64,000 nt of DNA from Nocardia rhizosphaerihabitans (GTDB lineage: Bacteria > Actinomycetota > Actinomycetes > Mycobacteriales > Mycobacteriaceae): the NCBI RefSeq assembly GCF_014646295.1, contig NZ_BMNE01000013.1, positions 50,543-114,542 on the forward strand. Reading direction: 5' to 3'. Positions 25,880 to 34,405 of the stretch are shown piece after piece. The notes beneath the pieces are model-generated. The model ran no database searches, was not told the DNA's origin, and saw only the letters and a list, made by a program, of their open reading frames with translations. Each line of letters begins with the position of its first letter. Position 1 is the first letter of the stretch. A program made the position numbers and the translations under genes.

Positions 25880-25914
25880 CTTAATCACTCGCTCAATTTG
25901 AGCAGTCGCTTAAG
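25880..25914. promoter_or_regulatory. Extended palindrome, probable TetR operator for the Rieske operon
   Basis: The core GCTCAA-T-TTGAGC (25891-25903) is perfectly palindromic. Outer arms CTTAA (25880-25884) and TTAAG (25910-25914) are exactly symmetric around the same centre, 25897. It lies between the divergent TetR and SDR genes. I see no gene in the remaining gap 25709-26066. Confidence 0.65.
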
Positions 25915-26066
25915 GCCTCCGAGCAGGCCTCGAACGGTCATCCAAGGCCGGCAGAAGGTATGCCCACGGCGACCAACCCCTCCCCCGAATCAAGCGCGTC
26001 CACCGCGCTGACGACAGCGGGACCCCTCTCCCAGCGGCGGGGATCGACGAGTAGAGGAGTACCGAA

Positions 26067-26861
26067 ATGAACGACACAGCTACCGCAAAATCCGAACCGG
26101 CACATGGTCGGTCGACACCGCCGAGGGTTGCGGTCGTCACCGGTGGAGCGTCCGGTATGGGGCTGTCGATCTGCGCGGCACTCGCCGAAGCCGGTCATCG
26201 GGTCGCGGTCCTGGATATCAACGGCACCGCCGCTCAGCGAGCAGCCGAACACTTGCGAGCAGACGGGGCGACAGCGATGGCCTGTGCGGTCGATGTCACC
26301 GACCGAGACGCAGTTCGCGAGGCCGTGCGCAAGGTTCGCGTCGAGTTCGGTGCGATCGAAATCCTGGTCACCAGTGCGGGGTTGGTTGATTTCGCGCCGT
26401 TCACCGACATCACGCCGGAGGCGTGGAACCGGGTGGTCGCGGTGAATCTGGACGGGGTTTTCCACTGTGCGCAGGCTGTTGTCCCGGATATGCTCGCCGC
26501 TGGATGGGGTCGGATCGTGACGATCTCGTCGTCCAGCGCGCAGCGCGGCTCGCCCGGCATGGTGCACTACACCGCGTCCAAAGGCGCGGTCCTGGCGATG
26601 ACCAAAGCGCTGGCACGTGAATACGCGGCCGCGGGAATCACGGTCAACACGATTCCGCCCTCAGGTATTGATACACCCATGTCGCGCCGGTCGCAGGCGG
26701 CCGGGCACCTGCCCGACAGCGCTGTCATGGCCAAGGCGATCCCCGTCGGGCATCTGGGTACCGGTGAAGACATCGCCGCCGCGTGCGCGTTCCTGTGTTC
26801 GGAGCAGGCGGGCTATATCACCGGACAGGTGCTCGGCGTGAACGGCGGATCGGTGATATGA
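26067..26861 (+). CDS. SDR-family oxidoreductase, first gene of the Rieske operon
   Basis: A 264-residue classical SDR: VAVVTGGASGMGLSI (TGxxxGxG), a cofactor-selecting acidic residue in VAVLDIN (suggesting NAD), TSAGLVDF in place of NNAG, Ser in ISSSSAQRG, YTASKGAV (YxxxK) and the C-terminal ITGQVLGVNGGS. AGAGGAG lies before the ATG. It would oxidise or reduce a hydroxyl/keto group of the pathway substrate. An ATGA overlap couples it to the following gene. Confidence 0.9.
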   Translation: MNDTATAKSEPAHGRSTPPRVAVVTGGASGMGLSICAALAEAGHRVAVLDINGTAAQRAAEHLRADGATAMACAVDVTDRDAVREAVRKVRVEFGAIEILVTSAGLVDFAPFTDITPEAWNRVVAVNLDGVFHCAQAVVPDMLAAGWGRIVTISSSSAQRGSPGMVHYTASKGAVLAMTKALAREYAAAGITVNTIPPSGIDTPMSRRSQAAGHLPDSAVMAKAIPVGHLGTGEDIAAACAFLCSEQAGYITGQVLGVNGGSVI

Positions 26862-27445
26862 CCGAATCCGTCGGTCCTCGCCTAGCACCGTTGCCGGTGC
26901 ACGAGTGGGACGAACAAACACGGGCGATGCTGCGCGGGCATGTGAAAACCGCCGATCGGTACCTGTCCGGCGCGCCCGGCGCACCGGCGATGCCGGGCAT
27001 CCTCGGTGTACTCGCCCACCACACCGAACTGGCAGGTGCGTGGCTTGCCTACAACGGTCTGCTGCTGGACCGCCCGCTGCTCGACCCGCGCGATCGCGAG
27101 CTGGTGATCCTACGGGTGGCCTGGCGTAGCAGGTCGGATTACGAATGGGCACAACATGTTCGGATAGCCAAGGGGCTCGGCGTCACCGACGAGCAGGTCG
27201 AGGCGGTCCGGCGCGGGCCGCAGGCCCCGGTGTGGTCGCTCATGCAGCGATCGCTGATGGCCATGACCGACCAGCTGCTGGATCAGCATCGCGTCGACGA
27301 CACCACGTGGGCCCAACTAGAACGCCATTTCGACAAGCGGCAGCTGCTCGAGCTGCTCTTCGTCGCCGGCTCCTACCTGTGCCTGGCGATGGTACTCAAC
27401 AGTGTTGCCCTGCAACCGGACCCGGAATCGGAGGAACGACCGTGA
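26858..27445 (+). CDS. Carboxymuconolactone decarboxylase (CMD/AhpD-like) family protein
   Basis: A 195-residue helical protein of the CMD family. It has DRELVILRVAWRSRSDYEWAQHVRIAKGLGVTDEQVEAV in pieces, the family core, with the histidine of EWAQHV. The redox CxxC of true AhpD is absent (the place reads RSRSDYEW). Hydrolase, decarboxylase or chaperone-like roles have been described in the family, so the function is open. Start and stop overlap both neighbours (ATGA and GTGA), showing tight translational coupling. A homologue of similar length is encoded at 60740-61288. Confidence 0.85.
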   Translation: MTESVGPRLAPLPVHEWDEQTRAMLRGHVKTADRYLSGAPGAPAMPGILGVLAHHTELAGAWLAYNGLLLDRPLLDPRDRELVILRVAWRSRSDYEWAQHVRIAKGLGVTDEQVEAVRRGPQAPVWSLMQRSLMAMTDQLLDQHRVDDTTWAQLERHFDKRQLLELLFVAGSYLCLAMVLNSVALQPDPESEERP

Positions 27446-28749
27446 TCGAGCCAGTGAACGCACCGGCCACCCCACACCAGTGGCCGCGGCCTGCCGAGGG
27501 AAGTTGGACCCAGCACTATCCCGAGCTGGGAACCTCGATGATGTCGTTCGAGGATTCGGTCTCCCCGGAATTCTTCGAACTAGAGCGCGAGGCGATCTTC
27601 AAACGCGCGTGGCTCAATGTGGGGCGGATCGAGCAAGTACCACGCACCGGCAGCTATTTCACCAAGGAAATCGACGTCGCACGCGCGTCGATCATCGTTG
27701 TGCGTGATCGCGACGGTAGCATCAACGCGTTCCACAATGTGTGTCGCCACCGCGGTAACAAACTCGTCTGGAACGAGTTTCCCAAGGAAGAGACCTCGGG
27801 AATATGTCGTCAATTCACCTGCAAATACCACGGCTGGCGCTACGGGATCGACGGTTCGCTGGCGTTCGTTCAGCAGGAAAGTGAATTCTTCGATCTCGAC
27901 AAGTCGGACTTGGGTCTTGCGCCGGTGCATTGCGAGGTGTGGGCCGGATTCATCTTCGTCAACCTCGATGCCGTGCCGAGGCAGACATTACGGGAATTCC
28001 TCGGCCCCATGATCACCGATCTGGACGGCTACCCGTTCGACAAGATGACCGAGTGGTACGAATTCACGGCCGACAATCAGAGCAACTGGAAGCTGTTCGC
28101 CGACGCGTTCCAGGAGTATTACCACGTCCCCGCCCTCCACACGCAACAGGTGCCGAGCGCGGTGCGCACCCCGGGCAAGGGTTTCGAATGCGCGCATTTC
28201 CAGCTCGACGGCCCGCATCGGCTGGTGTCGACCGGCGGTGCGCGACGCTGGACGATGCCTCCGGAGTTCATGTACCCGATCGAACGGCTCACCCGCAGCG
28301 GCCTGGTGGGGCCATGGGAATCACCGGATATCGGCGAGGTTCCCAAGGGGCTGAATCCGGGCCGAGTCGAACCATGGGGCATCGACAACTTCCAGATCTT
28401 TCCCAATATCGAGATCCTCATTTACCGCGGCTGGTATCTGTTGTACCGGTATTGGCCGACTTCCTACAACACCCACCGGTTCGAAGGAATGCTGTGCTTC
28501 CAGCCGGCGCGCACGGTCCGCGAACGGGTCGAGCACGAAGTGGCCTCGGTGGTATTCAAGGAATTCGCGCTCCAGGACGCGGGCATGCTCACCGGCACGC
28601 AAACCGCACTCGAGTCCGCCTACCGGACCGCCGGTCTGTCACATTTCCCGGTCAATGATCAGGAAATACTGGTGCGCCATTTCCACAAGGCCGTCGCCGA
28701 CTGGGTCGATGAGTACCGTCACGATCTCGCCGGGACCGGTGCGAGATGA
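27442..28749 (+). CDS. Rieske non-heme iron oxygenase, large subunit (copy 1)
   Basis: A 435-residue aromatic-ring-hydroxylating-type oxygenase. The Rieske [2Fe-2S] ligands are Cys101-x-His103 (CRHRGNKL) and Cys127-x2-His130 (CKYHGWRYG). The catalytic domain carries the mononuclear iron site near DAFQEYYHVPALH, with two histidines four apart. It needs electrons from a reductase/ferredoxin that is not encoded nearby. GGAGG precedes the GTG start, which overlaps the CMD stop. It is closely related to copy 2 at 29953-31221 along its whole length. The substrate is unknown; context suggests an alicyclic or steroid-like compound rather than a simple arene. Confidence 0.92.
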   Translation: MIEPVNAPATPHQWPRPAEGSWTQHYPELGTSMMSFEDSVSPEFFELEREAIFKRAWLNVGRIEQVPRTGSYFTKEIDVARASIIVVRDRDGSINAFHNVCRHRGNKLVWNEFPKEETSGICRQFTCKYHGWRYGIDGSLAFVQQESEFFDLDKSDLGLAPVHCEVWAGFIFVNLDAVPRQTLREFLGPMITDLDGYPFDKMTEWYEFTADNQSNWKLFADAFQEYYHVPALHTQQVPSAVRTPGKGFECAHFQLDGPHRLVSTGGARRWTMPPEFMYPIERLTRSGLVGPWESPDIGEVPKGLNPGRVEPWGIDNFQIFPNIEILIYRGWYLLYRYWPTSYNTHRFEGMLCFQPARTVRERVEHEVASVVFKEFALQDAGMLTGTQTALESAYRTAGLSHFPVNDQEILVRHFHKAVADWVDEYRHDLAGTGAR

Positions 28750-29081
28750 CACAGACCATGCTGCCGCCTGCGTTCGCCGATCTCGAACGGTTCGCCGAAA
28801 CTTGGTGCCTGTCCACCGAATCCGAGCGCTATGCCCGGCGTCTGAACAGTTCCATGCAGGAGCTGATCACCTTCTACAACGCGTGTTTCCCCCGCGTCGA
28901 GGACGCACTCGCCTATTGCGACAAATTTCCGCTGGAGGAACTTCCCGAGGATGCGATACACCTACTGCACCTGGTGTATTCGCTGGTGATGGTCGCTATG
29001 GCAGTCGAGATCTTCCAGCAGCCCAAGCCCGTCGACAGCGCCGATGCCGAGCTCGAACGCGTCGCACAGCCCTGGCCGTAA
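28746..29081 (+). CDS. Small partner protein of Rieske oxygenase copy 1
   Basis: A 111-residue acidic, helical protein of no family I can name. Landmarks are FADLERFAETWCLSTESERYARRL, VEDALAYCDKF and two conserved acidic stretches (in pieces). It is paralogous to the protein at 31221-31556; the two share WCLSTE(S/T)ER, EDALAYCDKF and the same length. Each copy starts inside the stop codon of a Rieske oxygenase gene. Such strict pairing suggests a dedicated subunit or assembly factor of the oxygenase (inference), although it does not look like the cone-shaped beta subunits of ring-hydroxylating dioxygenases. Confidence 0.8.
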   Translation: MTQTMLPPAFADLERFAETWCLSTESERYARRLNSSMQELITFYNACFPRVEDALAYCDKFPLEELPEDAIHLLHLVYSLVMVAMAVEIFQQPKPVDSADAELERVAQPWP

Positions 29082-29102
29082 TACACAAAGGAAACACCCA
29101 TC

Positions 29103-29942
29103 ATGACGATTACGATCGAGAAGATCGGCGACGCTGTCGGAGCCGAGGTCATCGGCATGACACGCGAGCAGTTGCTCGCTGATGACACCGTGGCCGAGAC
29201 CGTGATGGCCGCTCTCGAAGCCAACGGCGTGCTGGTTTTTCGCGACCTGCAATTGGACCCGGAAACCCAGGTAGCGTTCTGCCGCACACTCGGACAGGTC
29301 GACACCTCACCGGGCCATCATCCGACCGAGGGGATCTACCGGGTCAGCCTCGACACAGCCAAGAACTCGTCGGCGAGCTACCTGCGCGCCACCTTCGACT
29401 GGCATATCGACGGCTGCACACCGGAGGACGACGCCTACCCCCAGATGGCGACCGTGCTCACCGCCAAGGCCGTTGCCACCAGCGGTGGTGAAACCGAATT
29501 CGCCAGCACCTACAAGGCTTTCGATGACTTGAGCGCCACGGAACAGCGGCAACTCGCGCCCTTGCGGGTGGTGCATTCACTCGAGGCATCCCAACGCGGG
29601 GTCACCCCGGATCCGACACCGGAGCAACTCGCGGCGTGGCGACGGCGGCCGAGCAAGGAACATCCGCTGATCTGGACTCACAAATCCGGACGTCGATCGC
29701 TGGTGCTCGGAGCGTCGACCGACCATGTTGTCGGTATTCCCGCGGCGGAAAGCAGGGAGCTGCTCGATGGTCTGCTGCGCCGCTGCACCGCGCCCGACCG
29801 CGTCTATCGACACACCTGGGCTGTCGGCGACACCGTGATCTGGGACAACCGCGGCGTCATCCATCGCGCCGCGCCATATCCGGCCGGTTCCCCGCGAGAG
29901 ATGTTGCGCACCACCGTGCTCGGTGAAGAACCGATCGAATAG
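29103..29942 (+). CDS. TauD/TfdA-family Fe(II)/2-oxoglutarate dioxygenase
   Basis: A 279-residue enzyme with the iron-binding facial triad: HxD in FDWHIDG (about residues 100-102) and the distal His in GVIHRAAPY. The late Arg in PREMLRTTV binds 2-oxoglutarate. The N-terminal GAEVIGMTREQL and GVLVFRDLQL are typical of the family. It hydroxylates an unactivated carbon with loss of CO2 from 2-oxoglutarate. It stands between the two Rieske gene pairs in the same operon (gaps of 21 and 10 bases), so it probably acts on the same carbon skeleton. AAAGGAAAC precedes the ATG. Confidence 0.9.
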   Translation: MTITIEKIGDAVGAEVIGMTREQLLADDTVAETVMAALEANGVLVFRDLQLDPETQVAFCRTLGQVDTSPGHHPTEGIYRVSLDTAKNSSASYLRATFDWHIDGCTPEDDAYPQMATVLTAKAVATSGGETEFASTYKAFDDLSATEQRQLAPLRVVHSLEASQRGVTPDPTPEQLAAWRRRPSKEHPLIWTHKSGRRSLVLGASTDHVVGIPAAESRELLDGLLRRCTAPDRVYRHTWAVGDTVIWDNRGVIHRAAPYPAGSPREMLRTTVLGEEPIE

Positions 29943-29952
29943 GAGAACACCC

Positions 29953-31221
29953 ATGCCTCGTTGGCCCAAGCCGGCCGAGGGTAGCTGGACACAGCACTAC
30001 CCCGAACTCGGCACCGCACCGATGTCCTACGAAGACTCGATCTCCCCGGAGTTCTTCGCACTCGAACGCGACGCCATCTTCAAGCGAGCCTGGCTCAATG
30101 TCGGTCGCATCGAACAACTGCCGCGCACCGGCAGCTACTTCACCAAGGAGATCCACGCCGCGCACACCTCGCTCATCGTGGTCCGCGACCGCGACGGCAG
30201 CGTGAACGCCTTCCACAACATCTGCAGGCACCGCGGAAACAAGCTGGTGTGGAACGAATTCCCGCGCGAGGAAACCGCAGGAACGTGTCGCCAGTTCACC
30301 TGCAAGTACCACGGCTGGCGGTACGGACTCAACGGCTCACTGGCCTTCGTACAGCAGGAAAGCGAGTTCTTCGACCTCGACAAGGAAACCCTGGGGCTCG
30401 CGCGCGTGCATTGCGAAGTCTGGTCGGGATTCATCTTCGTCAACCTGGCCGCCGAACCGCGTCAGACACTGCGAGAGTTCCTCGGCCCGATGGTAACCGG
30501 CTTGGAGGGATACCCCTTCGACAAGCTCACCGAGCGCTATTCCTACCGGGCCGAAGTCGGTGCCAACTGGAAGCTCTACATGGACGCGTTCCAGGAGTTC
30601 TATCACGCGCCGATCCTGCACGGGAAGCAGACTCCGGACAACTTCTCCGTTGCCGCCCAGCAGGCCGGGTTCGAGGCGCCGCACTACCAACTCGACGGGC
30701 CACACCGGCTTGTCAGTACCTCTGGCGTTGTCACCTGGGAGCTCGATCCCACCATGCGCAAGCCGATGGAAGACATCACCCGCAGTGGACTGTTCGGTCC
30801 ATGGGATGTACCGGATCTCGGGCCCATGCCGGCCGGGCTCAATCCGGCAGGCTGCGACCCGTGGGGCCTGGATTCGTTCCAGCTGTGGCCGAACTTCAGC
30901 ATTCTGATCTGGTCCGGCGGCTGGTACCTGACCTATCAGTACTGGCCGACCTCGCACAACACCCACATATTCGAAGGCAATCTCTACTTCACGCCCGCGC
31001 GCTCCCCGCGCGACCGCGTCGCGCACGAGATGGCCGCGGTCACCTTCAAAGAGTATGGACTGCAGGATTCTTCGACGCTAGAGGCGACACAGATCATGCT
31101 CGAATCCCGGGCCGTCACCACGTTCCAACTCAACGATCAGGAGATCCTGCTGCGGCACCTGCACAAGGTCGCGGCGGACTGGGTCGGCGATTATCAGCGC
31201 GAGCGCACGGAGGCCAAGTGA
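29953..31221 (+). CDS. Rieske non-heme iron oxygenase, large subunit (copy 2)
   Basis: A 422-residue paralogue of copy 1. Rieske ligands are Cys91/His93 (CRHRGNKL) and Cys117/His120 (CKYHGWRYG). The mononuclear iron region is DAFQEFYHAPILH. Long shared blocks include PAEGSWTQHYPELGT, FFALERDAIFKRAWLNVGRIEQ and SLAFVQQESEFFDLDK. Divergence is greatest in the C-terminal substrate pocket (around residues 205-290), suggesting different substrates or positions of attack. AGGAGAAC lies before the ATG. The last base of its stop is the first base of the small partner gene. Confidence 0.92.
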   Translation: MPRWPKPAEGSWTQHYPELGTAPMSYEDSISPEFFALERDAIFKRAWLNVGRIEQLPRTGSYFTKEIHAAHTSLIVVRDRDGSVNAFHNICRHRGNKLVWNEFPREETAGTCRQFTCKYHGWRYGLNGSLAFVQQESEFFDLDKETLGLARVHCEVWSGFIFVNLAAEPRQTLREFLGPMVTGLEGYPFDKLTERYSYRAEVGANWKLYMDAFQEFYHAPILHGKQTPDNFSVAAQQAGFEAPHYQLDGPHRLVSTSGVVTWELDPTMRKPMEDITRSGLFGPWDVPDLGPMPAGLNPAGCDPWGLDSFQLWPNFSILIWSGGWYLTYQYWPTSHNTHIFEGNLYFTPARSPRDRVAHEMAAVTFKEYGLQDSSTLEATQIMLESRAVTTFQLNDQEILLRHLHKVAADWVGDYQRERTEAK

Positions 31222-31556
31222 TGAGTGCAACTCTGCTCCCTGACGAATTCGCCGATCTCGAGCAGTTCGCCTCGGTGTGGTGCCTATCCACCGAAACCGA
31301 GCGCTACGACCGGCGCCTTGGTTCGACGATGACCGAGATGCAGCGGTTCTACGACGCGATAGCCCCGCGCGCCGAAGACGCGCTCGCCTACTGCGACAAG
31401 TTCACGATCGACGATATGCCCGACGACGCGAAAAACCTGATGTATCTGCTGTATTCGATGATTCAGGTCTCTTTTCCGGTCGAAGTATGGAGTCAGCCAC
31501 GCATTCCCGATACCGGGTCGGCATCGCTGACCTGCGTGATCGAGCCGGGCCTATGA
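31221..31556 (+). CDS. Small partner protein of Rieske oxygenase copy 2
   Basis: A 111-residue paralogue of the protein at 28746-29081, with FADLEQFASVWCLSTETERYDRRL, EDALAYCDKF and a similar MYLLYS hydrophobic stretch (in pieces). The ATG begins on the last base of the Rieske stop codon, and its own stop overlaps the amidohydrolase start (ATGA). Equal length and preserved Cys residues (WCLS, YCDK) in both copies hint at a structural or metal/cluster-related role. I do not recognise the family. Confidence 0.8.
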   Translation: MSATLLPDEFADLEQFASVWCLSTETERYDRRLGSTMTEMQRFYDAIAPRAEDALAYCDKFTIDDMPDDAKNLMYLLYSMIQVSFPVEVWSQPRIPDTGSASLTCVIEPGL

Positions 31557-32797
31557 CCGGGCAGGTCGTCGTGCTGCGCGCCGCTGCCTGGGTCGAGGTC
31601 GAGACCGGGCAGCGACACACGCCGGCGGTGATCGTCGTCGAGGGCAACCGGATCGCCGCGATCGATCCGGTCGAGGTACCCGCGGGCGCGCAGGTCATCG
31701 ATCTGGGTTCGCTCACGCTGCTGCCCGGGTTGATGGATATGGAGGTCAACCTGCTCATCGGGGGCCCCGACAATCCCTCAGGGCTGCCGAATCCGATGCA
31801 CGGTGTGCAGGACGACCCGGTGTACCGAACATTGCGGGCTTCGGTGAACGCCCGGACGACCCTGCACGCTGGTTTCACCACCGTCCGCAATCTCGGTCTG
31901 ATGGTGAAAACCGGTGGCTATCTTCTCGATGTGGACCTGCACCGCGCCATCGAGCAGGGTTGGCTCGAAGGTCCGCGTATCGTCGCGGCCGGGCACGCGA
32001 TCACTCCCACCGGCGGCCATCTAGACCCGACGATGTTCCAGCGCCTCGCCCCGCACATCATGCCGATCACGATGGAAGAAGGCCGCGCCAACGGGGTGCC
32101 ACAGGTCCGCGAATGTGTGCGATACCAGATCAAATACGGCGCCGAGGTCATCAAGGTCTCGGCATCGGGCGGGGTGATGTCACACGGCACAGTCGCCGGT
32201 GCGCAGCAGTACTCCGATGACGAGCTGGCCGCGATCGTCGACGAGGCTCATCGCGCCGGTGTGCCCGTCGCCGCACACGCCCACGGCGACGCCGGAATTC
32301 GCGCCTGCATCCGCGCCGGCGTCGACTGCATCGAACATGGCTCGCTGGCCGAGGACGACACCATCGCGCTGATGGTCGAGCGCGGCACCTATCTGGTGCC
32401 GACCAGCTATCTCTCCGAAGGTTTGGACATGTCCAAAGCCGCACCAGCACTGCAGAAGAAGGCTGCCGAGGTCTTTCCCAGAGCGCGGGAAACGCTACGC
32501 AAGGCGATCGCGGCCGGGGTCAAGATCGCCTGTGGCACCGACGCGCCCGCGGTTCCGCACGGGCAGAACGCGAAAGAACTGTGGGCGCTGGTCGACCGCG
32601 GGATGACACCCGCACAGGCGTTGCGGGCGGCCACCATCACCAGCGCCGAACTGATCGGCGTCGACGATCGCGGGCGCCTGGCACCCGGGCTGCTGGCCGA
32701 CATCGTCGCCGTACCCGGCGACCCCACCGTCGACATCACGACCATCGAGGACGTGCGGTTCGTGATGAAAGACGGTCGCGTCCACAAGCAACCGTAG
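31553..32797 (+). CDS. Amidohydrolase-superfamily protein lacking the HxH motif
   Basis: A 414-residue protein of the imidazolonepropionase/Xaa-Pro dipeptidase-like amidohydrolase group. Later catalytic elements are present: a Lys in VIKVSASGG (bridging carboxylysine position), His in AAHAHGD, His in IEHGSLAED and Asp in CGTDAPAVP. At the end of the first strand, where this group has DxHxH, the sequence reads GLMDMEVNLL, so the two metal-binding histidines are Glu64 and Asn66. It may bind a single metal, use another mechanism, or be inactive. Tight coupling with the oxygenase genes argues for a maintained role, perhaps ring or lactone hydrolysis. Confidence 0.85.
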   Translation: MTGQVVVLRAAAWVEVETGQRHTPAVIVVEGNRIAAIDPVEVPAGAQVIDLGSLTLLPGLMDMEVNLLIGGPDNPSGLPNPMHGVQDDPVYRTLRASVNARTTLHAGFTTVRNLGLMVKTGGYLLDVDLHRAIEQGWLEGPRIVAAGHAITPTGGHLDPTMFQRLAPHIMPITMEEGRANGVPQVRECVRYQIKYGAEVIKVSASGGVMSHGTVAGAQQYSDDELAAIVDEAHRAGVPVAAHAHGDAGIRACIRAGVDCIEHGSLAEDDTIALMVERGTYLVPTSYLSEGLDMSKAAPALQKKAAEVFPRARETLRKAIAAGVKIACGTDAPAVPHGQNAKELWALVDRGMTPAQALRAATITSAELIGVDDRGRLAPGLLADIVAVPGDPTVDITTIEDVRFVMKDGRVHKQP

Positions 32798-32852
32798 TCA
32801 GCGAAACCCGTTCGCCCGCAGTCCGAATGCGCGAATCAGATCCGAGGTAGCA

Positions 32853-34382
32853 ATGTCGCCACGTCATCAGCTCTATATCGGCGGGCAATGGGTCGACCCC
32901 GCCACCAGCGAAACGATCGAGGTCATTTCGCCGCACACCGAGCAACTCGTCGCGCGGGTCGCCGACCCGGCACCTGCCGATGTCGATCGCGCGGTCGCGG
33001 CCGCGCGCAGGGCATTCGACGCGGGGCCGTGGCCTCGCACGGATCCGCAGGCGCGGGTGGCGATCGTTCGCGAACTGGCCGAGTGCTACAGCGCACGAGA
33101 AGACGAACTCGCACAACTGATCACCACCGAAATGGGTGCGCCGATAACCTTCTCTCGCTCGGCGCATGCCAAACTGCCCGGCGTCATGATGCGCGCTTTC
33201 GCCGAAACCGCCGCCGGTTACCGCTGGCAGGAGACCAGAGACGGATTCCTCGGGGGTGACGTCGTCGTCGGCCACGAACCCGTCGGAGTCGTGGCCGCGA
33301 TCATTCCCTGGAACATGCCGATGTTCCTGATCGTGGGGAAGCTGATTCCCGCGCTGCTCGCCGGATGCACGGTGGTACTCAAGCCTTCTCCGGAGACGCC
33401 ATTGGACGCGCATCACATGGCAGAGCTGCTGGAGCAGGTCGGGTTGCCGCCCGGAGTGGTCAGCATTCTGCCGGGTGGACGCGAGGTCGGCCGGTACCTG
33501 GTCTCGCACCCGGGCGTGGACAAGGTCTCGTTCACCGGCTCCACCGTGGCGGGCAGGCAGGTGGCCGAGGTCTGCGGTTCGGCACTGCGCAGGGTCAGCC
33601 TCGAACTCGGCGGCAAATCCGCTGCGGTGGTTCTCGACGACGCCGATCCCGACGCCGTCGCCACCGGCATGATGATCGCGGGGCTGATGAACGGCGGACA
33701 GGCGTGCGTCGCCCAGACCCGGGTGCTGGTCCCCCAGCGCCGCCGACACGAGTTCGTCGACGCGCTGGTGAGTGTGATCGAAAACCTCATTGTCGGAGAC
33801 CCGTTCGATCCCGCGACGCGCATCGGCCCGATGGTCTCACGCCGTCAGCAGCAGCGGGTCCGGGACTATATCGACCTGGGACAGCGCGAAGGAGCCCGCC
33901 TGCTCGTCGGCGGCACCGACCTCCCGGCGGGCATCGAGCGTGGCTGGTACGTCCGGCCCACTCTGTTCGCCGACGTGGACAACTCCATGCGGATAGCGCA
34001 GGAAGAGATCTTCGGTCCCGTTCTCGGCGTGATCGCCTATGCCGACGACGAACACGCGGTCCACCTCGCCAACGACAGCGAGTACGGGCTCTCGGGCTCG
34101 GTGTGGTCACCCGACGTCGAGCGCGCCACGGCGATCGCCCGCCGCGTGCGCGCGGGCACCGTCGGTATCAACGAGCCCTACAGCATGGATCCCGTCGCAC
34201 CGTTCGGCGGAGTCAAGAACAGCGGCATCGGCCGCGAGTTCGGCACCGAGGGCCTCGCAGGCTATCTCGACACCGTGTCGCTCTCGATTCGCCCGGCAGC
34301 GGCGAATTCCGCAGTGCCGCAAGAGGGTACCGTCGGCGCTGCCCGCGCTGCGGGACCACCGAGGGAAATCCGCAGCTCATGA
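32853..34382 (+). CDS. Aldehyde dehydrogenase family protein, last gene of the Rieske operon
   Basis: A 509-residue NAD(P)-dependent aldehyde dehydrogenase. It shows VVAAIIPWNMPMFL, a general base in LELGGKSA and nucleophile Cys285 in NGGQACVAQ. EEIFGPVLG and PFGGVKNSGIGREFG are also present. The last 30 residues are an unconserved tail. It probably oxidises an aldehyde released by the oxygenase pathway to the acid. It starts 55 bases after the amidohydrolase and ends 23 bases before a convergent tetR. Confidence 0.9.
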   Translation: MSPRHQLYIGGQWVDPATSETIEVISPHTEQLVARVADPAPADVDRAVAAARRAFDAGPWPRTDPQARVAIVRELAECYSAREDELAQLITTEMGAPITFSRSAHAKLPGVMMRAFAETAAGYRWQETRDGFLGGDVVVGHEPVGVVAAIIPWNMPMFLIVGKLIPALLAGCTVVLKPSPETPLDAHHMAELLEQVGLPPGVVSILPGGREVGRYLVSHPGVDKVSFTGSTVAGRQVAEVCGSALRRVSLELGGKSAAVVLDDADPDAVATGMMIAGLMNGGQACVAQTRVLVPQRRRHEFVDALVSVIENLIVGDPFDPATRIGPMVSRRQQQRVRDYIDLGQREGARLLVGGTDLPAGIERGWYVRPTLFADVDNSMRIAQEEIFGPVLGVIAYADDEHAVHLANDSEYGLSGSVWSPDVERATAIARRVRAGTVGINEPYSMDPVAPFGGVKNSGIGREFGTEGLAGYLDTVSLSIRPAAANSAVPQEGTVGAARAAGPPREIRSS

Positions 34383-34405
34383 GCAACCGAGGTCGGGAAT
34401 CGCGA

